The notes beneath the pieces were generated by a model that did not search any database, had not been told where the DNA came from, and worked only from the letters and a program-made list of their open reading frames with translations. Below, in pieces: positions 53,488 through 62,683 of a DNA stretch of 64,000 nt (positions are counted from its first letter, which is position 1; each line of letters begins with the position of its first letter). The stretch comes from Larkinella punicea (GTDB taxonomy: Bacteria > Bacteroidota > Bacteroidia > Cytophagales > Spirosomataceae), in NCBI RefSeq assembly GCF_003334855.1, contig NZ_QOWE01000003.1:62001-126000 (forward strand). The letters are read 5' to 3'. Position numbers and translations under genes: made by a program.

Positions 53488-55026
53488 TTACTGCCAGATA
53501 ATTTCGACAACTTCCTTCTTTAAATCCACCGTGGTCCGTTTCTCATCGTGGTTCCGGCGCAGGAGAATTGCGCCGTTCTGAACCCGCATGGATTCCTGTT
53601 GCAGAACGCGGGTGTCATCTTTTTTGTGAAAAACCGACACCGACGAATCCGCATGGTCGGGCAGCGGCAGCGAATACGTTTTGCCCGTCACTTTGATGGA
53701 TTTTGCCGAAGCGGGCAACGTCTGCCCCTTGGCCATTGCCAGCGCGCGCGACGCCTGCGGGACGCCATAGCCGATGTAGTTGTTGCCGTAGGGATAGAGG
53801 TGCGACGATTTTTCGATAATGGCAATCAGTTCTTTGTTGGTCAGCTTCGGATTGGCCTGCATCAGACAGGCGGCAAAACCGGTGATGACCGGAGCCGAAA
53901 GCGAGGTGCCGTACAGCGAAAAACAGGAAACGTTCGGTTTCAGATAGGGGAGAAATTCCGGGCCAATGCTGCTGTAGCCAATGCGGTTCCAGACCTTGTT
54001 GTTGGTGGCTCCCACGGCCAGCACGCCCTGCGCGTCGGCTGGGGTGGAGATGATGCGCCAGGAGCGGTCGTCACCTTCATTACCGGCCGAAACGATGACC
54101 AGAATGCCTTTTTTGTCGGCCGCCAGTTGCGCGGCTTTGCTGATCAGGCTCGTGTGGCCGTCCATCTGGTTCGGCTGGTAGTTTTCTTTGGGATTCGTAA
54201 AGCCTTTGGCATAGCCCAGTGAGGTATTGATGATGCGCACGCCCAAGCTGTCCATCCACTCCATCGCGGCAATCCAGTTGTCTTCTTCGCCCCGAAATTC
54301 GCGGGCACCGTGGTCCGTACGGGCGAGGTAGAACGTGGCATCGGTAGCTAAACCGTACTGAATATTTTCGTTGGGATCGTGGCCCGAAATGGCCGCCATC
54401 ACTTCTGTACCGTGGAAGTCGGAAAGGGTTTCGAGCGAGCCGAAAAAGGCGTTGCGCGGGCGGTTGGTATTCACGTAGTCGCGCACTTCCCTGATCCCGT
54501 TTCGCTGAAAAATGTGTTTCAAGGCACTGGCCGAATCTGCTCCGAAATACCCCGCATCGATGACGCCAATGGTTACGTTCTTTGCGGTCATCCCGGCGCG
54601 ACCGAACACCTCCGCCTGAATTTGCGACATCACCGGTGCCATTAACACTTTTGTGATATCGTGGTCGAGGCTGTTGATGACAATGTGCTGATCGATGGGA
54701 ACAAGATCCTTCACAAACGACAAGGCCTTCACTTGTTGCGCCTGTCCGGCGGTCAGTTCGGCCGAAACCGCGTTGAGCCAGCGCGAACGGAAGAGCGGAC
54801 GAACGCCCTGGTGGGAGAGAGCCTGCAAGTAGGCCGGATTGAGCGGCAGGTCCGTTTCATCGACGGAGAGCCCCATCGACTGGCGATTGGAGAGGGTGAG
54901 GGGAGAAAGCGACGGTTTTTCAGCAGAAGGCTTGTCCTTCAGGGTGATCCAGTATTTGGATTGGGCGTTTGTGATACCGGCTCCGAAGAGCGTGATCCCA
55001 AAAAGAAGCGCAACAATTTTTTTCAT
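53488..55026 (-). CDS. S8 family serine peptidase (subtilase)
   Basis: A 512-residue secreted subtilisin-like protease with a signal peptide (MKKIVALLFGITLFGAGITNAQ). A propeptide-like segment is followed by the catalytic triad: Asp in VIDAGYFG, His in DFHGTEVM, and Ser in GTSLSAPVITGF. The Asn/oxyanion region is VIVSAGNEGDD. About 90 residues after the protease domain look like a beta-rich tail (VSVFHKKDDTRVLQQESMRVQ). The ATG at 55026 gives the signal peptide. Confidence 0.88.
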   Translation of the reverse strand: MKKIVALLFGITLFGAGITNAQSKYWITLKDKPSAEKPSLSPLTLSNRQSMGLSVDETDLPLNPAYLQALSHQGVRPLFRSRWLNAVSAELTAGQAQQVKALSFVKDLVPIDQHIVINSLDHDITKVLMAPVMSQIQAEVFGRAGMTAKNVTIGVIDAGYFGADSASALKHIFQRNGIREVRDYVNTNRPRNAFFGSLETLSDFHGTEVMAAISGHDPNENIQYGLATDATFYLARTDHGAREFRGEEDNWIAAMEWMDSLGVRIINTSLGYAKGFTNPKENYQPNQMDGHTSLISKAAQLAADKKGILVIVSAGNEGDDRSWRIISTPADAQGVLAVGATNNKVWNRIGYSSIGPEFLPYLKPNVSCFSLYGTSLSAPVITGFAACLMQANPKLTNKELIAIIEKSSHLYPYGNNYIGYGVPQASRALAMAKGQTLPASAKSIKVTGKTYSLPLPDHADSSVSVFHKKDDTRVLQQESMRVQNGAILLRRNHDEKRTTVDLKKEVVEIIWQ

Positions 55027-55110
55027 TGAAACGAAAGCATCAATTTTAGGCATTAATATACAAAATCATATTGATATTACCGAATTGGGCGATTTGAAAC
55101 CTTACTCCGC

Positions 55111-56412
55111 ATGAAATATACACCCATCAGCAACGAATTGTTTATCCGAAACCGCCGACGGCTGGCGGAAGTATTGAAACCCAAATCCGTCGTGGTTCTG
55201 AACGCCAACGACATCATGCCGACCAATGCCGACGGTACGATGGGGTTCCGGCAGAATAACGACCTCTTTTACCTCTCCGGCGTCGATCAGGAAGAAACCG
55301 TTCTGGTGTTGTTTCCCGACCATCCGGACGAGCGGTTTCGCGAAGTGCTGTTTCTGCGCGAAACGAGCGAACTGATTGAAATCTGGGAAGGCCATAAACT
55401 GACCAAAGAGGAAGCGGAGCAAACCTCGGGCATTTCCCGGAAGTCGGTTTTCTGGACGCACGAATTTGACCGTGTGTTTATCCAGATGGTTTTTGAGGCT
55501 GAACACATTTATCTGAACACCAACGAACACACCCGGAACTCGTCGGAGGTAGAAAGTCGCGAAGCCCGGGGCATCCGCCAGTTTCGGGAAAAATACCCGC
55601 TTCACCGCTACGAACGACTGGCGCCGTTGATGCATTTCCTGCGGGCGATTAAGCAGCCCGAGGAAGTGGCCCTGCTCAGTGAAGCGATCCGGATTACAGA
55701 AGCTGGTTTTCGGCGGCTGTTGCCGTTCATCAAACCCGGCGTGTGGGAGTACGAAATTGAAGCTGAACTGCTCCACGAATTTGTCCGGCAGCGGTCGCAG
55801 GGGTTTGCCTACACACCGATCATTGCGTCGGGGGCCAGCGCCTGCGTGCTGCATTACATCGAGAACAACCGACAGTGTAAAGACGGCGAGGTCATCTTGC
55901 TGGATGTGGCCGCTGAATACGCGAATTACAACGCCGACCTGACGCGCAGCCTGCCGGTGAACGGGCGGTTTACGGAGCGGCAGAAAGCCGTTTATCAGGC
56001 GGTGCTGCACGTGATGAAGGAAGCGAAAAAACTGCTGGTGCCGGGCAATGTCTGGGACGATTACCACAAGGAAGTCGGCCGCATCATGGAGTCGCAACTG
56101 ATCGGGCTAGGCCTGCTCGACCGGCAGGAGGTGGCGAAACAGGACCCGGACAACCCCCTATACCGCCAGTATTTCATGCACGGAACTTCCCATTTCCTGG
56201 GGCTGGATGTGCATGATGTGGGTAACAAATACCGCAAATTCGAAGCCGGAATGGTATTTACCTGCGAACCGGGCATCTATATACGCAAAGAAGGGCTGGG
56301 CATCCGGCTGGAGAACAATCTTCTGATCACCGAAACCGGCAACATCGACCTGATGGATTCGATTCCAATCGAAATCGAAGAGATTGAGGAGTTAATGCAT
56401 CAGACACCCTGA
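55111..56412 (+). CDS. pepP: Xaa-Pro aminopeptidase (aminopeptidase P)
   Basis: A 433-residue M24B metallopeptidase. The N-terminal domain (about 1-170) is typical of AMPP. The C-terminal pita-bread domain carries Asp ligands in LLDVAAEYANYNADLTR, His in HGTSHFLGLDVHDVG, Glu in FTCEPGIY and Glu in ENNLLIT. It removes the residue before proline. The stop codon lies in the first arm of a perfect palindrome. Confidence 0.92.
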   Translation: MKYTPISNELFIRNRRRLAEVLKPKSVVVLNANDIMPTNADGTMGFRQNNDLFYLSGVDQEETVLVLFPDHPDERFREVLFLRETSELIEIWEGHKLTKEEAEQTSGISRKSVFWTHEFDRVFIQMVFEAEHIYLNTNEHTRNSSEVESREARGIRQFREKYPLHRYERLAPLMHFLRAIKQPEEVALLSEAIRITEAGFRRLLPFIKPGVWEYEIEAELLHEFVRQRSQGFAYTPIIASGASACVLHYIENNRQCKDGEVILLDVAAEYANYNADLTRSLPVNGRFTERQKAVYQAVLHVMKEAKKLLVPGNVWDDYHKEVGRIMESQLIGLGLLDRQEVAKQDPDNPLYRQYFMHGTSHFLGLDVHDVGNKYRKFEAGMVFTCEPGIYIRKEGLGIRLENNLLITETGNIDLMDSIPIEIEEIEELMHQTP

Positions 56413-56467
56413 CCTTCGCACCCTGACAGCGGTCGAAGACCCTGTCAGGGTGCGAAGGTCAGGGTGT
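56404..56467. repeat. family C palindrome, copy 3, perfect hairpin containing two stops
   Basis: Two exact 26-bp arms (56404-56429 and 56442-56467) with the loop itself folding as GGTC-GAA-GACC. It contains CCCTGACAG/CTGTCAGGG as in copies 1 and 2. The pepP stop (56410-56412) and the TetR stop (56459-56461) both lie in the arms. Confidence 0.93.
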
Positions 56468-57067
56468 GAGCGTATCGCAAATCTGGTGGATGGCTTGTTC
56501 GATTCGCTTCCAGCCTTCGTCCGATTGCAAATCAAGGGTCATAAACTGGTTCTGATTGGGGGCAATGAGCAGGAGCATGGTGATGCCCGAAACCAGAATG
56601 GCGGTTACGGCGCTCTGGTCTTCCTTGTCGTTGGTAAAAAACTGGTCGAGAACTTTTTGGAAAGACTCGTTGCGGGCGATTGCCAACTGTTGACTCAGGG
56701 AGGAACCGGGATTGCTGATTTCCCATTTGAGCATTTCCTGGGCCGGCATCCGTCCTTTCAATTCGCGCAGCAGCCCAACCAGGTAGTCGACCCGGGTTTG
56801 TTTTTTGACGGTTGGATCAACCACCGGGTGTTTTTCCAGAAACTGCTGGTTGTAGTCGGTCAGAAAATGGCCTTCGTGCAGAAACCGTTCCATCAGGCCT
56901 TCCCAGCCTCCAAAATACCGGTAAATAAGCACTTTATTGACTCCCGCTCTTTCGGCGACCGCATTGATTCCAACCCGGTTGACACCCCGTTCAGAAATCA
57001 CTTCCCCTACAGCCTGAAGTATGCGCGCCATAGTCTGTGTGCGACTCCTTTTCCGAACTTCTATCAT
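56459..57067 (-). CDS. TetR/AcrR family transcriptional regulator
   Basis: A 202-residue regulator. The N-terminal TetR HTH is RTQTMARILQAVGEVISERGVNRVGINAVAERAGVNKVLIYRYFGGWEGLMERFL. The C-terminal ligand domain is not assignable. An in-frame ATG at 57106 would add 13 residues; 57067 is chosen because it fits the usual TetR start. A -7 box TACCTTTG on the minus strand at 57149-57156 is the likely promoter. The stop lies in the palindrome. Confidence 0.85.
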   Translation of the reverse strand: MIEVRKRSRTQTMARILQAVGEVISERGVNRVGINAVAERAGVNKVLIYRYFGGWEGLMERFLHEGHFLTDYNQQFLEKHPVVDPTVKKQTRVDYLVGLLRELKGRMPAQEMLKWEISNPGSSLSQQLAIARNESFQKVLDQFFTNDKEDQSAVTAILVSGITMLLLIAPNQNQFMTLDLQSDEGWKRIEQAIHQICDTLTP

Positions 57068-57148
57068 TCCACTAGGCTTAAACGTCCGGGGGCAAACAGG
57101 CCCCATTTCGGTTTGGTTTTAAAGCTAAACTTGATTATTTATCGGAAG

Positions 57149-57156
57149 CAAAGGTA
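57149..57156 (-). promoter_or_regulatory. predicted promoter -7 box for the TetR gene
   Basis: The minus strand reads TACCTTTG, an exact TAnnTTTG match, about 80 bp before the start at 57067. Confidence 0.45.
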
Positions 57157-57255
57157 GGTGTTTTCGACTAAACGGTTTTTGTTTTTGAGGATTGTCAGAC
57201 AAAAATTTGGGAAAAGCTAGAAAACGGTAACCCGATAAAATTTGTATAATTTGAC

Positions 57256-57687
57256 TTAACGCTCCGGAAAAAGGGCCAGTTGATTGACTAAATCCCGGAT
57301 GGCTTCGCGCAGTTGGAACCGGGTTAAGGTAACATCCATCAGGAGTGGAAAATCGGGGTATGGATGCCAGGATGGCGTTAGCGTGCCGTCCAACTGAATT
57401 TGCAGCCGATACTGTTCATTGGGTAGGGAAGTGGCTTCGACGTTCAGGCCCGGTTCCGAAAACGAGACCGTAACGTGGTTGATAGCCCGGCTCCAGAGCA
57501 TTTTGAGACCGTTAATCAGCCGCTTGATTTCGTAGGTTTGCAACGGTGCCGACTGGGTATAGGATTCTTTTTGCCATTCGGTCGACAGTTCGCAAAGCAG
57601 GCTGTTGCGTTCCCGCCAGTTGGTTCCTTTCACACCGTAGCCTTTGATCGATAGTTCAAATGAACCCGTAGAGCTCTTCAGTTTCAT
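57256..57687 (-). CDS. WapI-like immunity family protein
   Basis: A 143-residue cytoplasmic protein. Its layout resembles the WapI immunity family: a beta-strand start (KLKSSTGSFELSIKGYGV), NSLLCELSTEW, TYEIKRLINGLKML, VTVSFSEPGLNVE, and the C-terminal RFQLREAIRDLVNQLALFPER. Members protect against contact-dependent toxins, but no toxin or WapA/Rhs gene is in the window, so it may be an orphan. A good promoter (TTTG-N17-TATTTTTG) precedes it. Confidence 0.55.
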   Translation of the reverse strand: MKLKSSTGSFELSIKGYGVKGTNWRERNSLLCELSTEWQKESYTQSAPLQTYEIKRLINGLKMLWSRAINHVTVSFSEPGLNVEATSLPNEQYRLQIQLDGTLTPSWHPYPDFPLLMDVTLTRFQLREAIRDLVNQLALFPER

Positions 57688-57709
57688 AACGTTGGGGAGG
57701 GTTTTGTTG

Positions 57710-57738
57710 CAAAAATAGACTTTTGCCTATCTACCAAA
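57710..57738 (-). promoter_or_regulatory. predicted promoter for the WapI-like gene
   Basis: The minus strand has TTTG, a 17-bp spacer and TATTTTTG (57710-57717), matching both Bacteroidota boxes, 22 bp before the start at 57687. Confidence 0.55.
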
Positions 57739-57843
57739 TATACTATACCCGTCGATGGTGTCCAAATCAAAAACCGGAATCTTTTTTAATGACCCCGTTC
57801 AATCTTTTTCCGGAATTTCTGTCAACAACGCGGTCGGGCTGGC

Positions 57844-57851
57844 TATCTTTG
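57844..57851 (+). promoter_or_regulatory. predicted promoter -7 box for the carboxynorspermidine synthase gene
   Basis: TATCTTTG is an exact TAnnTTTG match, 100 bp before the ATG at 57952. Confidence 0.45.
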
Positions 57852-57951
57852 CGCGAATTTGTTCAACCCTGTTTGTTGGTTCCTGCCGGTAGTATCGGAC
57901 TGATGAAAATCCGCAGAACGTGACAAATCTTAAACACTTATACGAAATCAA

Positions 57952-59160
57952 ATGGCTAAAGTGCTGATTATTGGTGCCGGCGGAGTCGGGAGTGTTGTGG
58001 CGCACAAATGTGCGTTGAATGCGGACGTCTTCACAGACATTATGCTGGCCAGCCGGACACTTTCCAAGTGCGATAAAATTGCCGCCGAAATTCGGGAAAT
58101 GCACGGCGTGGAAATCAAAACGGCAAAAGTCGATGCCGACGTGGTGGCCGAAATGGTCAAACTGATCAAGCAGTTTCAGCCGTATTTAGTAATCAATGTC
58201 GCGCTGCCTTATCAGGATCTGCCCATCATGGATGCCTGTCTGGAAACCCGGACGCACTACATGGATACCGCCAATTACGAGCCGAAGGATGTCGCCAAGT
58301 TCGAATATAGCTGGCAATGGGCCTATCAGGAGCGGTTTAAGGAAGCCGGTATTATGGCGCTGTTGGGTTGCGGCTTCGATCCGGGCGCCACGCAGGTGTT
58401 CACGGCCTACGCAGCCAAGCACCACTTCGACGAGATGCACTACCTGGACATTGTCGACTGCAATGCAGGAAACCACGGCAAGGCCTTTGCCACCAATTTC
58501 AATCCCGAAATCAACATCCGGGAGATAACGCAGCCTGGGCGGTATTGGGAAAATGGCGAATGGATCGAAATTGAAGCCATGTCCATCCATAAACCGATCG
58601 TTTACCCCGAAATTGGCCCGAAAGAGTCGTATGTACTCTACCACGAAGAACTTGAATCACTCGTTAAAAACTTCCCGACACTGAAACGCGCCCGGTTCTG
58701 GATGACGTTCGGTCAGGCTTACATCACCCACCTCCAGGTGCTAGAAAACGTGGGCATGACCAGCATCAAACCGATCCAGTTTCAGGGAATCGACATTGTT
58801 CCGCTGGAGTTCCTGAAAGCCGTGTTGCCGGCTCCCGACTCCCTGGGCGAAAACTACACGGGCCAGACTTCGATCGGTTGCCAGATCAAAGGCATCAAAG
58901 ATGGCCAGGAAAAAACGTATTTTATCTGGAACAACTGCGACCATGCCGAGACTTACAAGGAAGTTCGCGGGCAGGCCGTAAGCTACACCACGGGCGTTCC
59001 GGCCATGATCGGTGCCATGCTGATGCTGAAAGGCGTCTGGATGCAACCCGGTGTCTGGAACTGCGAAGAGCTCGACCCCGATCCGTTCATCGAACAAATG
59101 AACAAGCAGGGCCTGCCGGTGCAGGATCAGGTGAATCAGCCGCTGAGTGTGGAGAGTTAA
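57952..59160 (+). CDS. saccharopine dehydrogenase family protein, probable carboxynorspermidine synthase
   Basis: A 402-residue protein. The N-terminal Rossmann fold is VLIIGAGGVGSVVAHKCALN; LGCGFDPGATQVFTAYAAKHHFDEMHYLDI and GVPAMIGAMLMLKGVW are typical of LYS1/carboxynorspermidine synthases. The enzyme reduces a Schiff base of aspartate semialdehyde and a diamine in the alternative spermidine pathway of Bacteroidota. The decarboxylase partner NspC is not in the window. Confidence 0.87.
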   Translation: MAKVLIIGAGGVGSVVAHKCALNADVFTDIMLASRTLSKCDKIAAEIREMHGVEIKTAKVDADVVAEMVKLIKQFQPYLVINVALPYQDLPIMDACLETRTHYMDTANYEPKDVAKFEYSWQWAYQERFKEAGIMALLGCGFDPGATQVFTAYAAKHHFDEMHYLDIVDCNAGNHGKAFATNFNPEINIREITQPGRYWENGEWIEIEAMSIHKPIVYPEIGPKESYVLYHEELESLVKNFPTLKRARFWMTFGQAYITHLQVLENVGMTSIKPIQFQGIDIVPLEFLKAVLPAPDSLGENYTGQTSIGCQIKGIKDGQEKTYFIWNNCDHAETYKEVRGQAVSYTTGVPAMIGAMLMLKGVWMQPGVWNCEELDPDPFIEQMNKQGLPVQDQVNQPLSVES

Positions 59161-59416
59161 GAGTTAAGAGTTAAAAATTAAGATCGGCGGTTGGGCTGTC
59201 GTTCGGATTCAGAAATCCGGATTGACAGACGGGTCGCCGTTCTTATGAGTTCATTACTAGTTTCTTAGCCCGGTTAAGCAGAACGTCTGTCCGGTGCTGT
59301 GTAAATGAATGTATTGAAATAGTACACTAAAAACTTTTTTTTGCCAAAAACTTGACCCGTTGAGCCTTTTTTTCTAACTACCACCGCTTTTGAATTATTC
59401 AAAGGGTAGATGGTAT

Positions 59417-60772
59417 ATGGGCAAGGCGATCACACTTCGGAAAGGGTTTGATATTAAACTGGAGGGAGTAGCGGCCAGAAGCCTGGCAGACGCACCGGCC
59501 ACGGACCTCGTCGCGGTCAAGCCCCCCGATTTTCCCGACCTCATTCCTAAACTTCTGGTGGCTCCCGGCGATGAACTTCGGGCCGGTCAGTCCTTGTTTT
59601 TCGATAAAAACCAGCCCGACCTGCGGTTTGCCTCACCGGTGAGTGGCGAAGTGGTGGAGGTGGTGCGGGGCGAAAAACGGAAGATCCTGGAAATCCGCAT
59701 CCTGCCCGACAAAACCGGTAACCGGTATGTCGATTACCCCATTGCCGATCCCGCCAGGCTTTCCCGCGAAGCGATCATTGAACGATTGCTGGAAAGCGGT
59801 TGCTGGCCCTACATTCGGCAGCGGCCGTTTTCGCTCATCGCCAGTCCTTCGGAAACACCCGGCGGAATTTTTGTTTCCTGCTTCGATACCGCTCCTCTGG
59901 CTCCCGATCTGGGGTATCTCATCGGTCTCGAACCCGAAAACTTCAAAACCGGCTTGCTGGTTCTGAACCAATTATCGAACAATCACCTGCACATCGGTCT
60001 GGGCCGAACGCTCCCTGATGGGCTGACCGTTGCCGATCTGGAAGCGTTGGGCAGCGTTCACGTTTTCGAAGGGCCGCATCCGGCCGGGAACGTGGGCGTC
60101 CAGATCCACCACATCCGCCCGATTCAGAAGGGCGATGTCGTCTGGTTCGTACATCCACAGGACGTCGTGATCATCGGCCGGTTGTTTCGGGAAGGACGCT
60201 ACCGGGCCGACCGGGTCGTGGCACTGACGGGGAGTTGTGTGGACGCTCCGCAGTATTACCGGGTCAGCGCCGGGCAGTCGGTGCGGAGCCTGACCGATGG
60301 CCGGATGAAAGGCCCGGCGGTGCGGATTATCCAGGGGAATGTGCTGACCGGAAAAACCACTTCAGCCCCGGATTTCCTGTCGTTTTATACGAACCAGCTA
60401 ACGGTTATTCCTGAAGGCAAAGAGCCCGAGTTTCTGGGGTGGCTGCTGCCGGGTTTGGAAAAGCTCAGTGTGTCGCGCACCTTCCTGTCGTGGCTGGCTC
60501 CGAAACGGTCCTACGCCCTCAACACCAACACCCACGGCGAAGAGCGGGCGTTTGTCATGACGGGGCAATATGACCGGGTGTTGCCCATGAACATCCTGCC
60601 CGTTTATCTGCTCAAAGCCATTCTCGCCAAAGACCTCGAACGCATGGAGCAACTGGGCATTTATGAAGTCGCCGAAGAGGATTTTGCCCTTTGTGAATTC
60701 GTTTGTACGTCAAAAATCGAAGTGCAGCGCATCATTGCCGAAGGGCTGGCGTATGCCCGCCGGGAAGGGTAG
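59417..60772 (+). CDS. nqrA: Na+-translocating NADH:quinone reductase subunit A
   Basis: A 451-residue soluble subunit of the sodium-pumping NQR, which binds quinone. It starts MGKAITLRKGFDIKLEG; the barrel-sandwich-like region with LLVAPGDELRAGQSLFFDK is characteristic. The upstream TTG at 59390 is rejected because homology begins at 59417. It is the first gene of nqrABCDE; a 229-bp gap with a CGGATT/AATCCG hairpin (about 59200-59220) precedes it. Confidence 0.93.
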   Translation: MGKAITLRKGFDIKLEGVAARSLADAPATDLVAVKPPDFPDLIPKLLVAPGDELRAGQSLFFDKNQPDLRFASPVSGEVVEVVRGEKRKILEIRILPDKTGNRYVDYPIADPARLSREAIIERLLESGCWPYIRQRPFSLIASPSETPGGIFVSCFDTAPLAPDLGYLIGLEPENFKTGLLVLNQLSNNHLHIGLGRTLPDGLTVADLEALGSVHVFEGPHPAGNVGVQIHHIRPIQKGDVVWFVHPQDVVIIGRLFREGRYRADRVVALTGSCVDAPQYYRVSAGQSVRSLTDGRMKGPAVRIIQGNVLTGKTTSAPDFLSFYTNQLTVIPEGKEPEFLGWLLPGLEKLSVSRTFLSWLAPKRSYALNTNTHGEERAFVMTGQYDRVLPMNILPVYLLKAILAKDLERMEQLGIYEVAEEDFALCEFVCTSKIEVQRIIAEGLAYARREG

Positions 60773-60819
60773 CCGTGTCAATAAACCCGTTTTTTAACCC
60801 GTAAACCTCCTCTTGAACC

Positions 60820-61977
60820 GTGAAAGTTGCCCGTCGTCTCCTGGATTCCGTAAAGCCGCACTTCAACAAGGGCGGTCGCTTCGAAAAATTTCATCCGGCC
60901 TTCGATGCCCTGGAAACGTTTTTGTTTGTTCCCGGCCATACTACCGCCGACGGCGTACACGTACGGGATGCGATGGATTTGAAACGGACCATGTTTACGG
61001 TCATCATCGCTCTGATTCCAACCTTATTGTTTGGCATGTGGAACGTGGGCTACCAGCACTACCGGGCCTTTGGCATGGAAGCCACCCTGATCGATACGTT
61101 TCTGTTCGGATTCTGGAAGGTGCTGCCGATTGTGGTGGTTTCCTACGCGGTGGGGCTGGGGGTCGAGTTCCTGTTTGCAATCATCCGAAACCACCAGATC
61201 AGCGAAGGCTATCTGGTAACCGGGCTACTGATTCCGCTGACAATGCCGGTAACCGTTCCACTCTGGATGGTGGGTCTGGCCGCGGTTTTCTGTACGGTTA
61301 TGGGCAAGGAGGTTTTCGGTGGAACGGGCATGAACTTCATGAATCCGGCTTTGCTGGCGCGGGCCTTTCTGTTCTTTGCGTTTCCGGCCTACCTGTCGGG
61401 CGACATCTGGACCGACCTCTCGCCCGAACCTGGCCATGCCGTGGTGGATGCCTGGTCGGGGGCCACGAACCTCGTTACTTTCGATACCAACTACCCGGCA
61501 ATAGCTTCGGCTTCGGATCTGTTCTGGGGATTTGAACAGGGTTCCATCGGCGAAACCAGCGTGTTTGCCTGCCTGTTGGGGGCTCTGATCCTGATCGTGA
61601 CGGGGGTGGGCAGCGGAAAAATTATGGTATCGTGTTTTGTGGGAACGCTGTTGATGGGACTGCTGCTGAACGTGCTGGCACCCGCCGACATCCCCAACCA
61701 CCCCATGCACATGCCTGCTTATTACCACTGGCTCCTGGGCGGTTTTGCTTTTGGGGCCGTCTACATGGCCACCGATCCGGTCAGCGCGGCCCAGACCGAA
61801 GGCGGGAAATGGGTTTACGGTCTGTTGATCGGGATGTTCACGGTATTGCTGCGGGTCTTCAATCCGGCCTATCCCGAGGGCGTCATGCTCAGCATTCTGC
61901 TCATGAATGTCTTTGCCCCGCTGATTGATTACATCGTGGTTGAACAACACATCAAAAACCGCATTCGCCGTGCATAG
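60820..61977 (+). CDS. nqrB: Na+-translocating NADH:quinone reductase subunit B
   Basis: A 385-residue membrane subunit with about nine transmembrane helices. The covalent FMN site is SGAT (213-216, Thr216); GGTGMNFMNPALLARAF is also conserved. It starts with GTG at 60820. It overlaps nqrC by 8 bp. Confidence 0.94.
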   Translation: MKVARRLLDSVKPHFNKGGRFEKFHPAFDALETFLFVPGHTTADGVHVRDAMDLKRTMFTVIIALIPTLLFGMWNVGYQHYRAFGMEATLIDTFLFGFWKVLPIVVVSYAVGLGVEFLFAIIRNHQISEGYLVTGLLIPLTMPVTVPLWMVGLAAVFCTVMGKEVFGGTGMNFMNPALLARAFLFFAFPAYLSGDIWTDLSPEPGHAVVDAWSGATNLVTFDTNYPAIASASDLFWGFEQGSIGETSVFACLLGALILIVTGVGSGKIMVSCFVGTLLMGLLLNVLAPADIPNHPMHMPAYYHWLLGGFAFGAVYMATDPVSAAQTEGGKWVYGLLIGMFTVLLRVFNPAYPEGVMLSILLMNVFAPLIDYIVVEQHIKNRIRRA

Positions 61978-62683
61978 CAACCGATATACCCTGATTTATG
62001 CCGCCGTGCTGTCGATTCTGACCGCCGTTATTCTGGCGGCTGCGTCGGAAGGGCTGAAACCGGCTCAGGAAGCGAACATCGCCCTGGATACCAAGTCGAA
62101 CATCCTGCGGGCCGTCCGGTTTAGCTCCGACGATCGGCAGGCCATTGAGAAGGAATACGGCGAACACATTCGCGAAGTGGTGCTGAACGCAGCCGGGGAG
62201 GAACAACCGGGCATTCGAACCACCGAAGTCGCTTTAAAAGATGAGATTTCGAAAAAACCGGCAGACCGCCGGTTGCCGCTGTACATTTATACGGGTAAAA
62301 ACGGGCAACGGAATTACATCATTCCGGTTCGGGGCGTAGGACTTTGGGGACCCATCTGGGGGTATATTTCGCTGGAAAGCGATTACAACACGGTGTACGG
62401 CGCCTTTTTCGATCACAAAAGTGAAACGCCCGGTTTGGGGGCCGAAATCGCCGAAGCCCCTTTTCAGCAACAGTTTCAGGGGAAAAAAATCCGGGATGAC
62501 AATGACCGGTTTGTGTCGGTTAATGTGGTGAAGAAAACCGATAAAATCAGTGTCGGGAACGAACACCGGGTCGATGCCATTTCGGGCGGCACGATCACGT
62601 CACGGGGGACAGATGCGATGCTCAAAAACTGCCTGGCACCCTATCTGACCTATTTTGAAAAGCAAAAAAGCAACGTCTTATGA
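61970..62683 (+). CDS. nqrC: Na+-translocating NADH:quinone reductase subunit C
   Basis: A 237-residue subunit with one N-terminal transmembrane helix and an FMN-binding domain. The covalent flavin site is SGGTIT (205-210), and GLWGPIWGYISLE is also typical. The GTG at 61970, inside the end of nqrB, gives the normal N-terminus (HSNRYTLIYAAVLSILTAV); no ATG fits. It overlaps nqrD by 4 bp. Confidence 0.92.
   Translation: MHSNRYTLIYAAVLSILTAVILAAASEGLKPAQEANIALDTKSNILRAVRFSSDDRQAIEKEYGEHIREVVLNAAGEEQPGIRTTEVALKDEISKKPADRRLPLYIYTGKNGQRNYIIPVRGVGLWGPIWGYISLESDYNTVYGAFFDHKSETPGLGAEIAEAPFQQQFQGKKIRDDNDRFVSVNVVKKTDKISVGNEHRVDAISGGTITSRGTDAMLKNCLAPYLTYFEKQKSNVL

Noticed and set aside
55102-56097. 331-codon minus-strand frame opposite pepP
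   Set aside because: Antisense shadow; the plus strand encodes a complete Xaa-Pro aminopeptidase with all metal ligands.
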